Source: Theropithecus gelada (Eukaryota; Chordata; Mammalia; Primates; Cercopithecidae). Taken from it: a stretch of DNA of 64,000 nucleotides. Below the pieces are notes generated by a model. It saw only the letters and a program-made list of their open reading frames with translations, did not search any database and was not told where the DNA came from. The translations under genes and the position numbers were made by a program. The DNA lies in contig NC_037674.1 in assembly GCF_003255815.1 (NCBI RefSeq), forward strand, positions 18,928,856 to 18,992,855, written 5' to 3'. Position 1 is the first letter of the stretch. Every line of letters begins with the position of its first letter. Below, one piece after another: positions 10,498-25,033 of the stretch.

Positions 10498-13400
10498 CTG
10501 AAAAGCAAAGTCAAGAGGTCAAGTCAGAGAAGCTGGAAGAGTAGGCTGTACCCTGTGCAGATAGTTCAAATGCTAGAATGGTTGGCCTATGCTACTTACG
10601 TCTTGAGGGAAGAGTGTCTGAATTCTTCCTAAGTTAAGCAGAGACTCCTAAGTTTGCTTAGCTCAAGAACTGTCACCCTGGCCTAATGTATACTTTGAGA
10701 GTAACAATAAGGTACGTATAAGACTTCAGGAGAGAGTGCTAAGACCCACTTCATCTGGTTCTTTCACAAATACACTCCCATCAGAATTCCAAGTTCCCAA
10801 GGCCTCTCATTCCTACTTTGGAAGAATATGAATACTTTAGCCCAGTGGTTCATAATCAAAATCATGAAAAATTTTTTTTAAATGCTAATTTCCAGTTTTC
10901 AACCCCAGAGATTCTAATTCTATAGGTTTAGTGTAAAGGTGTAGCTTGGAGGAGGGAGGAGGATGAAGGCAATATAATTTTGTTGGAACACTCCCAGTTG
11001 ATTCTGATGTATACCTTCTGTTAAGAATCATTCTTTAAAGCAATCAATGTATTTCTGGGGCAGAGGTAATCATTATTTATAGCCCAAATGATAAGTTGGC
11101 AGGAGAATGTAGAAAAACCATGTAAATCAGAACAATAGGAAAGAAAATGGTTTACCTGGCTGGGTGCGGTGGCTCACGCCTGTAATCCCAGCACTTTGGG
11201 AGGCCGAGGCAGGCAGATCACTTGAGGTCAGGAGTTCAAAACCAGCCTGGCCAACATGACGAAACCTTGTCTCTACTAAAAATACAAAAATTAGCCAAGC
11301 ATAGTGGCGGCTGCCTGTAATCCCAACTACTCAGGAGGCTGAGGCAGGTGAATCACTTGAACCCCAGAGGTGGAGGTTGCAGTGAGCTGAAATCATGCCA
11401 CTGTGCTCCAGCCTCAGTGATAAAGCAAGACTCCATCTCAGGAAAAAAAAAAAAAAAAAGAAAATGGTTTACCCAAAAATGGAAGACGGCCATGGAATTT
11501 CTACATGGCAGTTCTTAACCTTTCTAGGGGTCAGTGGCCCCTTTGAGGTGCTAATGAAAGTCCAGGAAAAATGTATATAAGAATATTCACACTAATCTTT
11601 ACATGTGATTCCTGAAGCTCATAGACTCTACCCTGAAACCACATCTATGGATCCAGGGTTAAGACTCTTGTAAGTCTTGGGACATACAATGAATGTTACA
11701 GGCTTGTGCAAATTATATACACAGAAAACATTAAAAAACTGATTTCCTAGATCCTGACAGTAGTGTAATAAAGACCTCAGAGTCTTCAATTACACTGTGG
11801 GATGATTCCTACTCCATCCGCTACTGCTTCATTGACCTCTAGTATGGGACTAACCTACTTCTCCCTTGGTAAAAATCATTTTTATTGATAATATTATAAC
11901 GATATATTAAAGCACTATGGTATCAATAATGACAGATTCTGGGAAAAGGGGACATCGGAACATATTGCCATTGAAGGAAACCTCGAAAAGTTGGTAAACC
12001 TGAGCCTACAAAGGCTCAATCCATCATTGAGTTGAAGGTATGCTAGTTATCTCACTTCTGTAAAGAATCAAAGGAGGGGCCGGGGGCAGTGGCTCACGCC
12101 TGTAATCCCAGCACTTTGAGAGGCCGAGGCAGGCAGATCACAAGGTCAGGAGTTCGAGACCAGCCTGACCAATATAGTAAAACTCTGTCTCTACTAAAAC
12201 TACAAAAAAAAAAAAAAAAAAAAATTAGCTGGGCGTGGTGGCACATGCCTGTAATCCCAGCTACTCAGGAGGCTGAGGCAGGAGGATCACTTGAACCCGG
12301 GAGGCAGAGGTTGTAGTGAGCTGAGATCACACCATTGCATTCCAGCCTGGATGACAGAGCAAGACTCCACCTCAAAAAAAAATAATAATAATAATCAAAG
12401 GAGGCATGCTTCAAGCAGAATAAGAGGCCAGGTGCGGTGGCTCACGCCTGTAATCCCAGCACTTTGAGCCGGTGGATCACTTGAGATCAGGACTTCGAGA
12501 TCATCCTGACCAACATGGCGAAACCCCGTCACTACTAAAAATATAAAAATTAACCAGGTGTGGTGTCATGTGCCTATAATCCCAGTTACTCGGGAGGCTG
12601 AGGCAAGAGAATCACTTGAGCCCGGGATGTGGAGGTTGCTGTGAGTCGAGATCACGCCACTGTACTCCAGCCTGGACCAAGACTCCGTCTCAAAAAAAAA
12701 AAAAAAAAGAGAAGATGATGGTTTTGAACCAACAAGCCTTTAAGAGATGTGGAGCCTATTTCTGGTGCAGATATACAGACCCGAAAGAAGATGTTTACCA
12801 GTGAGGCTACACACCTGATACTGAGTCAAAAATCTGATACTAGATGGAAAAAAAGAAAAAGAAAAGATGTAAGCTGAGCTTTACCCAAGTAAAGAAGTAG
12901 CCTTAATATCCTGCTAGTGGTCTGATTCAGGCAAATCAAAAAGGTCAAACAGAAACAGAAGAGGGAGAAGCGTAAGATTTCCAGGGGCACAGAACTCATA
13001 AACCCTCCAGGAAACAGGTAAAAAGAGCAATGGCAAGGTGAGTGTAGGATAATCTGAAATTCAGGGGAGGAATTCTTGGTGTCAGAGAGGAAAGTTTCTT
13101 CTTCAAACAGGGTGCCAGAAAAAGGGCAAAATTCTACAACTGTTAGGTCCAATGCTGAATGAAGTAAGAATCTTTACTTTGGTCCTATCCAAGTAAAATA
13201 ATGAAAGGCATGTTTGATTTCAGTTATTCCCCAGAGGCAGGATGATACTTCACCAGTGCCTCTGGCCCACATCCCCACCTCCAATTACCACCAGTAGCGC
13301 CTCCTCTCTATGGTCACTCTAACAATTCTGTGTGGCTCCACTGTTCACATTGTTACCAAAAACAACTAGTGATAGATTATAGATAATAAACAAGAGATGG

Positions 13401-16400
13401 GAAAAAGCAGCACCTCAACTTAAACTAAAAACTGAAAACAGACAACAGAGAGAAGGGTCATGTAAAAATAAGTAGCAGATTCTAGTCTCTCCTGCTCCCA
13501 GCTTTTTCTGTTTGTTTGTTTGTTTGTTGTTTTTGAAACAGAGTCTCATTCTGTCCCCCAGGCTGGAGTGCAGTGGCACCATCTCGGCTCACTGCAAGCT
13601 CTGCCTCCCGGGTTCACGCCATTCTCCTGCCTCAGCCTCCTGAGTAGCTGGGACTACAGGTGCCCACCACCATGCCCGGCTAATTTTTTGTATTTTTAGT
13701 AGAGATGGGGTTTCACCGTGTTAGCCAGGATGGTCTTGATCTCCTGACCTCGTGATCCACCTGCCTTGGCCTCCCAAAGTACTGGGATTACAGGCGTGAG
13801 CCACTGGGCCCGGCCTCCTGCTCCCAGCTTTTCTAAATATCTAAGTTGTCTGCTAGTCATCTTTACCAGAGAAAGCTGTAGAGATCAAATAGGGATCAAA
13901 GGAGAATGAAGTCTCCATTCTTTCTTCCCCAAAGGGCCCTTTGAGTAATCCCAGCTACTCAGGAGGCTGAGGCAGGAGACTCACTTGAACCCGGGAAGCA
14001 GAGGTTGCGGAGAGCCAAGATCGTGCCTGGGCAACAAGAGCGAAATTCCATCTCTCAAAAAAAAAAAAAAAAAATTATTCCTAATACTGCAGAAAAGCTT
14101 CCCTCCAATGAAATAGAAGGAACATGGAGAACAGAGGTAAAGAGAGAATAAACAGATTCTCCTTTCTTCTTAGAAATGGCAGATGAGACTGCTTCCCAGA
14201 ATGGATACTCCTGGTCGTTCAACCCTCACCTTCTTTTACCTCATGCAACAGGCCCCTCATTCACCAATCACTCCATTCTTCTTGACTTTTGTCTAGGCAG
14301 TTCCAAAGGGATTACTTACACCAAGGGGGCTTCTCAGAGCGCTGCTGGAGTTGCAGGGGAGGTGAATGAAGAGTACGTGGTGGAGAAAATGGGTTATCTG
14401 AGGCCTGGCTGCTGTGCATGGAATCAAAGAGGGCTGGAAAGGAGGTAGGGTGAAGGGAGAGGGAAGAAAAAAAGACATTTGAGGAAGAATCCAGGAGCCA
14501 TAGGTTCTTAACATAAGTCAAAGCCAACTTACCCTTCCTTGGCTGAGAAATAGCATTTCCTGGGGACCCTTCAACCAAACCATTTTCAATTTTTTAAACT
14601 TTATATTATGAACATTTCAAACATATATTTTTAAAAAGTAGTTGAAAGACTGGTGCAGCCAATGCCCATACACCCGTCTCCTAGATTTAACACATTGACA
14701 TTTTTGCCATACTTGTTTCATCTATTTCTGCATGCTAAAGTGTTTTAAAATAAATGATAGACATTATGAAACATGTCACCTCTAAATACTTCAAAATGCA
14801 TCTCTAAAATATAAGAAATGGCTGGATGCAGTGGCTCATGCCTGTAATCCCAGCACTTTAGGAGGCTGAGGCAGGTGGATCACTTGAGGCCAGGAGTTCG
14901 AGACCAGCCTGGCCAACATGGCAAAACCCCATCTCTACTAAAAATACAAAAATGAGCCGGCATGGTGGCACATGCCTGTAATCCCAGCTATTCGGGAGGC
15001 TGAGGCTTAAGAATGGCTTGAACCTGGGAGGCAGAGGTTGCAGTGAGCTGAGATCTCACCACTGCACTCCAGCCTGGGGCACAGAATGAAACTCTGTCTC
15101 AAGAATAATAATAATAATAAAATATAAGAATTTTTTCCAGCTGGGTGTGGTGGCTCATGCCTGTAAACCAGCACTTTGGGAGGCCAAGGTGGATGGATCA
15201 CTTGAAGCCAGGAGTTCAAGACCAGTCTGGTCAACATGGAGAAACCATGTTTAGGTCTCTACTAAAAATATAAAAATTAAGGCCAGGCGCAGTGGCTCAC
15301 ACCTGTAATCCCAGCACTTTAGGCAGCCGAGGCAGGCAGATCACGAGGTCAGGAGTTCAAAGACCAGCCTGACCAACATGGTGAAACCCTGTCTCTACTA
15401 AAAATAAAAAATTAGCTGGGTGTAGTGGTGCATGCCTGTAATCCCAGCTATTTAGGAGGCTGAGGCAGGAGAATCGCTTGAACCCGGGAAGCAGAGATTG
15501 CAGTGAGCCAAGATCACATCATTGCACTCCAGCCTAGGCGATAGAGCAAGACTCTGTCTCAAAAAAAAAAAAAAGAAAAAGAAAAAAAATTAGCTGGGTG
15601 TGGTGGTACATGACTGTAACCCCAGCTACTTGGGAGGCTGAGGCATGAGGATCACTTGAACCCAGGAGGCAGAAGTTGTACAGTGAGCAGAGATTGTGCC
15701 ACTGCACTCCACCAAGGGCAACACAGAGAGACTCTATCTCAAAAAAAAAAAAACAAAAAAAAACAAGGAAAGATATACATAAAGAATTTTTTCCAACATA
15801 GCCAAACACCATTAACAAGCTAAACAAAATTAAAAATTATTCCCTAGTATTATTCAATATCCAGTCCATATTCAAAATTTCCCAATTATTCCCCCAAATG
15901 TCATTTATAAAAGCATCCAAACATGAACCATGCACTGCATCTTATGTCTTTGAAGCCTCTTTTAATCTAGAATAGTGCAGCCTCTCCTTTTTTTCTTTTT
16001 TTTTTTCTTTTTTTTATTATTATTATTATTTTTTGAGACGGAGTCTCGCTCTGTCGCCCAGGCTGGAGTGCAGTGGCCGGATCTCAGCTCACTGCAAGCT
16101 CCGCCTCCCGGGTTCACGCCATTCTCCTGCCTCAGCCTCCCAAGTAGCTGAGACTACAGGCGCCCGCCACCTCGCCCGGCTAGCTTTTTGTATTTTTTAG
16201 TAGAGACGGGGTTTCACCCTGTTAGCCAGGATGGTCTCAATCTCCTGACCTCGTGATCTGCCCGTCTCGGCCTCCCAAAGTGCTGGGATTACAGGCTTGA
16301 GCCACCGCGCCCGGCCTCCTTTTTTTCATAGTAACTTTTTTGAGACAGGGTCTCACTGTCACCCAGGCTGGAGTGCAGTGGCGTGATCTCGGCTCACTGC

Positions 16401-19400
16401 AAGCTCCGCATCCCGGGTTCATGCCATTCTCCTGTCTCAGCCTCCTGAGTAGCTCAGACTACAGGCGCCCGCCACCACGCCTGGTTATTTTTTTTGTATT
16501 TTTAGTAGAGACAGGGTTTCACCGTGTTAGCCAGGATGGTCTCGATCTCCTGACCTTGTGATCTGCACTGCGCCTGGCCAGCTCACTGCAGTCTTTACCT
16601 CTTGGCTCAAGCGATCATCACACCGCAGCCCCTTGAGTAGCTGGGACTCAGGCACATACCACCACTCCTGGCTAATTTTTTGTATTTTAGTAGAGATGAG
16701 ATGGGTTTTACCATGTTGCCTAGGCTTATCTTGAACTCCTGGGCTCAAGCAATCTGCCCGCCTCAGCCTTCCAAAGTGTTAGGATTACAGGTGTGAGCCA
16801 CCATCCCCAGCCCATAGTAACTTTTTGAAAAGAAGGCCAGGCATGGTGGCTCATGCCTATAATCCCAGCACTTTGGGAGGCCGAGGTGGGTAGATTGCTT
16901 GAGGTCAGGAATTTGAGACCAGCCTGGCCAATATGGAGAAACCCCATTTATATTAAAAATACAAAAATTAGCTGGGCGTGGTGGTGGGCACCTGTAATCC
17001 CAGCTACTCGGGAGGCTGACGCAGGAGAATCACTTGAACGTTGAACCTAGGAGGTGGAGGTTGCAGTGAGCCAAGATCATGCCACTGCACTCCAGCCTGG
17101 GCAACAAAGCAAGACTCCATCTCAAAAAAAAAAGAGAGAGAAAAGAGAAAAGAAGAAAGAACAGGCCAGTTGTCTTTGCAGAAGGTCATGTCCCACATTC
17201 TGGACTTGTCTGATTGTTTCCACATAAAATCATTTAACTTATTTCACTATCCCTTGTATTTCCTATTAACTGGAAATTAGATCTAACTTAGCTGATTTAT
17301 TTTAAATAATTTTGTTAAGAATACTTTAAGAGGTGATCCCATGTACTGTATATTGCATCACAGTGGAGGCATATTGTCTCATTGTTCCATTATAAGTAAG
17401 GCTAAGTTTACTAACTAGGTTAAGGTGGCACCAACAAGATCTCACTGTGAAGTTTTCCCCTTCTGATCAGGAGTGATCCTTTGAGGAATGTCTAGTTCTC
17501 CACCATCAACTGGCATATTTTCCGTAAAGAACTTTCCTTCTGCAAATGGGACTATTTGATTATACTGAACTACAGTTCTCACTGAAAAGGCAGAATATTT
17601 ATTTCCCTTTAATTGGTTTTCAGAGTAGAGAGTGTGAAAAATATTCTCCAATAGTGACGGATGAGTATTAATTTGTTTTATTTATTTAATTTTTTTTGGG
17701 GAGACAGAGTCTTCCTCTGTCACCCATGCTAGAGTGCAGTGGTACAATCACAGCTCACTGCAGCCTCAAACTCCCAGGTTCAAGTGATCCTCCAACCTCA
17801 GCTTCCTGTAGCTGGGACTACAGGTGCATAGCACAATGCCTAGCTCATCTTTGTATTTTTGTAGAGATGGGGTTTCACCATGTTGCCCAGGCTGGTCTTG
17901 AACTCCTGAACTCACTTAAGTGATTCCCCTGCCTCGGCCTCCCAAAGTGCTAGGATTACAGGTGCGTGTGCCACCTCACCCAGCACCCAGCTCTTGTTTT
18001 CATTCATTATGAGCTTGTGGATTTTTATTATATATATTCAGTGTGTGTGTGTGTGTTTCTTTTTTCTTAGAGACAGGGTCTTACTCTATCACTCAGGCTA
18101 GAATGCAGTGATGCAAGCATAGTTCACTGCAGCCTCAAACTCCTGGGCTCAAGCAATCCTCCAACATCAGTCTACTGAGTAGCTAGGACTATAGGTGTGT
18201 GCCACCATGCCTGGCTACTTTTCTTAATTTTCTTGGAGATAAGATCTAGCTATGTTGCCCAGGCTGGTCTCAAACTCCTAGGCTCAAGCGATACTCCCAC
18301 TTCAGCCTCCTGAGTAGCTACATTCAGCATACTTTAATCAACTATAGTAATTATTCTCTCAAATGCTCAAATTGTCCCAATTTTGGTCACTGGGAGCCTC
18401 TTTGGGGTTGACTGCTTCCTTACTTTCCTTTACAACATGCTGCAAGATCATCCTGGGCTTTCTTTGCCCTCAACCATGCATTCTAAACAAAACTGGTTTT
18501 TGGTGGGGGTAAAAAAATCTTAGCTATTCCAATGGTTTATGGTCCACCAAATGGTCACAATACATAAACAGATATATGATATATCTGTGGTGTTAAATTT
18601 TCATGTGGTAGGAGGTAACCAGGGAAAAAAATTCTAAAAAAAACTCCTGGGATGGAGAGTAATTTTTAAAAAGTTTTAAAAAACCCTGCTCTAGACCAAA
18701 AATCAAGTTATTTCCCCATGGAATCCTGGTTACTTTTAGTGGAGAATGGTACATAGAGACCAAAATCTAGTTGCTAAAGGAGCTCATGTTACATTTGCCA
18801 ATGCATAGTACTAGAAAAAGCACTTAAAAACCAGAAATCATATTGATATTTCCAATTCATATTTATCATTACAGTATTTTTAAATCTTTTGAATTTATAC
18901 TTCTGTCTAATTTATCTTACTTTGAAAATCCTGGTTCCTAACAACAGGAACATAATTCCTTATTTGCATTACTCTATAATGTATATATATATAATATACG
19001 TATTCATACACTATATACATAGTATCAATATCACTGTAGTATCAATGTCACTATTAACAATTAAACTACTGAATAAGGATTACAATTATAGTTCTTTTTG
19101 TCCCACCAAAGAACTGATAAAATATTCTAAAGTTATCTGAAAAATTATTTTACCTGTGTGGTTATGTTACTATTTTGATATACAGTTAGGGTCATTTCTT
19201 TCTCTTTTTTTTTGCAATTTTAGGTTTTGCTTCTTTTCTTTTTTGATTTAACTTTGTATTTCAAAAAACATTTACAGGCTCACAAGTCAAAGCTATATAA
19301 AAAGGCATATTCAGAGAAACTGTTTCCTTCATGCCCTTTAGCCCCATTCCCTGTTGTTAACTCTAGAGGTAATAAATTTTGTTTCTGGTTTATACTTTTA

Positions 19401-22400
19401 GCAAGTTTTTAAAATTTATTTTTATCTTTATTTTCATTTTTTTGTTTTTGAGACAGAGTCTTGCTCTGTCACCCAGGCTGGAGTGCAGTGGCGCCATCTT
19501 GGCTCACTGCCTCAGCTTCCTGAGTAGCTGGGACTACAGGTGCCCGCCACCACGCTAGGCTAATTTTTTGTATTTTTAGTAGAGACGGTGTTTCACTGTG
19601 TTAGCCAGGATGGTCTCGATCTCCTGACCTTGTGATCTGCCTGCCTCGGCCTCCCACAGTGCTGGGATTACAGGTATGAGCTACCATGCCTGGCCTCTAG
19701 CAAGTATTTTTTTGTAAATACATATGTATTTTTTCTTTATTTCCCCTCTCTACTTACAATATAGGTAACATACTATTAACAGTCTTCTACATCTTGTTTT
19801 TTTCACTTAATAATATATCCTGGTGATTACTTCATATCAAATCATATAGAGCTTCCTCATTAGTTTTAACAGATGCATAGTATTCAATTGAGTGGACATA
19901 CCACAGTTTTTCAACCACTCTTGCACTAAAGAATTTCTGAGTCATTTCCAATATTTTGCCACTTTAAATAATGTCACAATGAATAACTGTATATAAATGT
20001 TATTTCAGGCTGGGAGCAGTGGCCTACATCTATAATCCCAGCACTCTGGGAGGCTTAGGTGGGAGAGTCATTGAGGCCAGGAGTTCAAGACCAGCCTGGG
20101 CAATAAAGTGAGACTCTGTCTCTACAAAAATTTTTAAAAATTAGCTGGGTGGATCACGAGGTCAGGAGATCGAGACCATCCTGGCTAACACGGTGAAACC
20201 CCGTCTCTACTAAAAAAAATACAAAAAACTAGCTGGGCGAGGTGGCAGGCGCCTGTAGTCCCAGCTACTCGGGAGGCTGAGGCAGGAGAATGGCGTAAAC
20301 CCGGGAGGCGGAGCTTGCAGTGAGCTGAGATCCGGCCACTGTGTTCCAGCCTGGGTGACAGAGCGAAAAAAAAAAAAAAAATTAGCTGGGTGTGGTGGCA
20401 CATGTCTGTAGTTCCAGCTATTTGGGAGGCTGAGGCAGGAGGATTGCTTGAACACAGGATTTCCAGGCTTCAGTGATCATGCCACTGTTCTCCAGGCATG
20501 ATCATACCACTGTAATCCAGCCTAGGTGACAGAGCAAGACCCTGTCTCTAAAAAAATACATAAATAAATAAATGTTATTTCAACGTTGCATAGAAATGGC
20601 TTCAGAATAGATTCTTAAAAGTGGATTATTGGGGCCAGGCACGGTGGCTCACGCCTGTAATCCCAGCATTTTGGGAGGCCGAGGCAGGCAGATCACGAGG
20701 TCAGGAGATCAAGACCATCCTGGTTAACACGGTGAAACCCTGTCTGTACTAAAAATACAAAAAATTAGCCTAGTGTGGTGGCGGGCACCTGTAGTCCCAG
20801 CTACTCATGAGGCTGAGGCAGGAGAATGGCATGAACCCAGGAGGTGGAGCTTGCAGTGAGCCAAGATGGTGCCACTGCACTCCAGCCTGGGTGACAGAGC
20901 AAGACTCTGTCTCGAAAAAGAAAAAGTGGATTATTGGATCAGAGGTTAACTATAATTCTGTGAGATACTACAAAATTTACCTCCATAGAGACTGTACCCT
21001 TGTTGCACACCCATCAACAATGAGGCCGGGCGCGGTGGCTCCAGCCTGTAATCCCAGCACTTTGGGAGGCCGAGATGGGCGGATCACGAGGTCAGGAGAT
21101 CGAGACCATCCTGGCTAACCCCGTGAAACCCCGTCTCTACTAAAAAATACAAAAAACTAGCCAGGCGAGGTGGCGGGCGCCTGTAGTCCCAGCTACTCGG
21201 GAGGCTGAGGCAGGAGAATGGCGTAAACCCGGGAGGCGGAGCTTGCAGTGAGCTGAGATCCGGCCACTGCACTCCAGCCTGGGCGACAGAGCGAGGCTCT
21301 GTCTCAAAAAAAAAAAAAAACAATGTACAGGATTTCTAGTTTCACCAGACTTGCCAAGAGAGTGTATTATCAAACTTTTGGATTTTTTCCAATCTAACAG
21401 GTGAGAAATAATATCTCAGTGTAGTTTTAATTTGCATACCTCTTATAGAAGGTTAAGCATAATTTCGTATGTACAATGGCTATCTGCATTTCTTTCTCTG
21501 TACACTTTTTTTTTTTTTTTAATTGAGTGATGGGGTTGTTCAGGCTGGAATGTAGTAGCACAATTATAGCTCACTCCATCCTCGAACTCCTGGGCTCCAG
21601 TGATCCTTCTGCCTCGGCCTTCCAAAGTGCTGCTGTTATAGGCATGAGTCACCACATTTGGCCTAATTTATCAATCTTTTTTATTGATTCACAAATTTGA
21701 CTTTGAGTCAGAGTTAGGCTTTCCTTACTTTCAGATGATAAAGGAATTTACCACTAACACCCTGCTTACTTTTAGCACTTGCATGGTTTAATTTTTTTTT
21801 ATTGAGGTGAAATCCACATAACATAAAAGTTAACCATCTTTTTTTTTTTTTTTGAGACGGAGTCTTGCTGTGTCTCCCAGGCTGGAGTACAGTGGCCGGA
21901 TCTCGGCTCACTGCAAGCTCCGCCTCCCGGGTTCACGCCATTCTCCCGCCTCAGCCTCCCAAGTAGCTGAGACTACAGGCGCCCGCCACCACGCCTGGCT
22001 AGTTTTTTGTATTTTTAGTAGAGACGGGGTTTCACCTTGTTAGCCAGGATGGTCTCGATCTCCTGACCTCGTGATCCACCCGCCTCGGCCTCCCAAAGTG
22101 CTGGGATTACAGGCTTGAGCCACCGCGCCCGGCCCAAAGTTAACCATCTTAAAGTGTATAATTCTGTGGCATTTAGTACATCCACAGTGTTGTGCAACCA
22201 CCACCTCTATCTAGTTCCAAAACATTTTCGTCACCCCAAAAGAAACCCCATATCCATTAAGAAGTCAATCCCGGCTGCTCTGCCTATGGAGTAGCCATTC
22301 TTTTATTCCTTTACTTTCTTAATAAACTTGCTTTCACTTTATGGGGGAAAAAAAAAAAAGTCAATCCCCATTCCATCCTACTCCCAAACCCTGGAAACCA

Positions 22401-24987
22401 CCAATCTGCTTTCCGTCTCTATGGATTTACTTATTCTGGATATTTCATATAAATGAAATCATACAATATGTGACTTTTTGTGTTTGGTTTCCTTCATTTG
22501 GCATAATATTTTTAAGGTTCATCCACATTTTAATACATATCAGTACTTTATTCCCTTTTATAGCTCAGTAATATTCCATTGTGTGTACATATTATATTTT
22601 ATCTATTCATTGACATTTCAGTTGTTTCATTTCAGTTGTTTCTGCCTTTTGACTTTTTGAGAAAGGGTCTTGCTCTGTCATCAAGGCTGAAGTGCAGTGG
22701 TGTGATCATAGCTCACTGTAACCTTGAATTCCTGGGTTCAGGTGATCCTCCTGCCTCAGCCTCCAGAGTAGCTAAGACTACAGGTGCACACCACCGTGCC
22801 TGGCTAATTTTTTTATTTCCTATTTTGTAGAGATATGTTGTCCAGGTTGGTCTCAAGCAATCCTCCTTCCTTGGCCTAACAAAGAGCTGGGATTACAGGT
22901 GTGAGCCATCACCCTCAGCCTTGATTATTGTAAATAGTGTTGCCATGAACATCTGTGTGTATTTGTTTGCGTACCTGTTTTCAGTTTTGTTTTGTTTTGT
23001 TTTGTTTTGTTTTGTTTTTGAGATAGGATCTCATTCCGACACCCAGGCTGGAGTGCAGTGGCATGAACTTGGCTCATTACAGTCTCAACCTCTGGGGCTC
23101 AGGTGATTCTCCCACCTCAGTCTCCTGAGTAGCTGGGACTACAGGTGTGCACCACTATGCCCGGGTAATTTTCTGTATTTTTTTGTGGAGACAAGGTTTT
23201 ACCATGTTGCCCAAGCTGTTCTTGAACTCCTGGGTTCAAGTGATCTGCCCACCTTGGCCTCCCAAAGAGCTGGGATTGCAGGTGTGAGCCACCATGCCCA
23301 GCTCTGTTTTTTATTCTTTTGGGTATATATCTAGAAGTAGAAGTGCTGCGTCATGTGGTAATTCTATATTTAATTTTTTTTATTTTTATTTTTTTTGAGA
23401 CAGACTCTAGCTGTTGTCACCCAGGCTGGAGTGCAATGGCACAATCTCAGCTCACTGCAACTTCCGTTTCCCGGGTTCCAGCAATTCTCTTGCCTCAGCC
23501 TCCCGAGTAGCTGAGATTACATGTGCCTGCCACCACGGCCGGCTAATTTTTGTATTTTTAGTAGACACAGGGTTTCACCATGTTGGCCAGGCTGGTCTCG
23601 AACTCCTGACCTCAAGTGATCCAACCACCTTGGTTTCCCAAAGTGCTGGGATTACAGGCGTGAGCCAGCCACTGTGCCTGGCCTATGTTTAATTTTTTGA
23701 GGAACAAACTGTTTCCACAGTAGCTGTACTATTTTATACTTCCATTAGTACTGTATGAGAGTTCCAGTTTGTCCACATTCTAACACTTTCTCTCTCTTTT
23801 TTTTTTAATGGCTATCATGGTGGGTGTGAAGTGGTATCTCACTATGGTTTAGATTTGTATATCCCTAAACTAATGAGAGTTAGCATCTTTTCATGTGCTT
23901 CTCAGCTACTTACATGTCTTCTTTGGAGAATGTCAATTCAAGTCCTTTGCTCCTTTTTAAACTGTGTTGTCTTTTTGCTGTTATCTTCTGTACTCATCAG
24001 ATATATCATTTGTAAATACTTTCCCTCTTTCTGTAGTTGTTATTTCACTTTTTGATAATATCCTTTGATGCACAAATATTTTTAGTTTTGGCGAAGTCTA
24101 ATTATTTTTTCTTTTGTTGTGTATGCTTTTGTTCTACAAATCCATTTCCAAATTTAAGGTCATTAAGATTTACTCTATGATTTCTTCTAAGAGATTGATA
24201 GTTTTAACTCTTATATTTAGGTCATTGATCCATTTTGAGTTAATATTTTCATATGGTATGAGGTAGGGGTGAATGAGTTCTTTTGCAATGTGAATAGCCA
24301 GTGGTTTCAGTACCACTTATTGAAGAGACTATTCTTTCTCCATTGAATAGTTTTGACATCCTTGTTGAAAATCAACTGGCCATAGATGTTTAATTCTGGA
24401 TTCTTGATTCTGTTCTACTGGTCTATATGTTTATACTTATGGCAATACCACAGTTTTGATTACTCTAACTTTGCAATACATTTGGAAATTAGGAAGTTTG
24501 AGTCCCCCAGTTTTGTTTTGCTTTTTCAAGATTCTTTTGGCTATTCAGGCCCTCTTACAGTTCCCTATGAATTAGAGGGGTCAGCTTTTCCATTTCTGAA
24601 GAAAGGCCATTAAAATTCTGATAGGGATTGCATTAAATCCATAGATCACTTTGGGGAATATTGCCGTCTTAACAATATCATGTCTTCAACATGAACATGA
24701 AATGCCTTTCTATTTATATAGGTCCTCTTTAATTTTTTTCTTCTTTTTTGAGACAGGGTCTCACCTTGTCACCCAGGCTAGAGTGCTGGTAGCTAGGCTA
24801 CAAGCACGCATCACCACATCCAGCTAATTTGTTTTTTTCAAGACAGAGTCTTGCTCTGTCACCCGGGCTGGAGTGTAGTGGTGTGATCTCGGCTCATTGC
24901 AACCTCCGCCTCCCGAGTTCAAGCAATTCTCTTGCCTCAGCCTCCTGAGTAGCTGGGATTACAGGCACCTGCCACTGTGCCTGGCTA

Positions 24988-25033
<46 letters not shown>

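Larger units (their letters stand above)
14581..21790 (-). mobile_element. Old L1M/L1ME-type LINE remnant, broken by Alus
   Basis: Segments between Alus (14581-14820, 15770-15985, 18325-19435, 19700-20005, 20560-20633, 20926-21022, 21322-21507, 21666-21790) read as the antisense of an old L1 3' region. One example is 'cacttaataatatatcctggtgattacttc' followed by the usual 'cttttggattttttccaatctaacaggtgagaaata' text. Order and orientation are consistent with one decayed element. Subfamily is inferred, and the 14.6-19.2 kb part is less certain than 19.7-21.5 kb. Confidence 0.6.
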
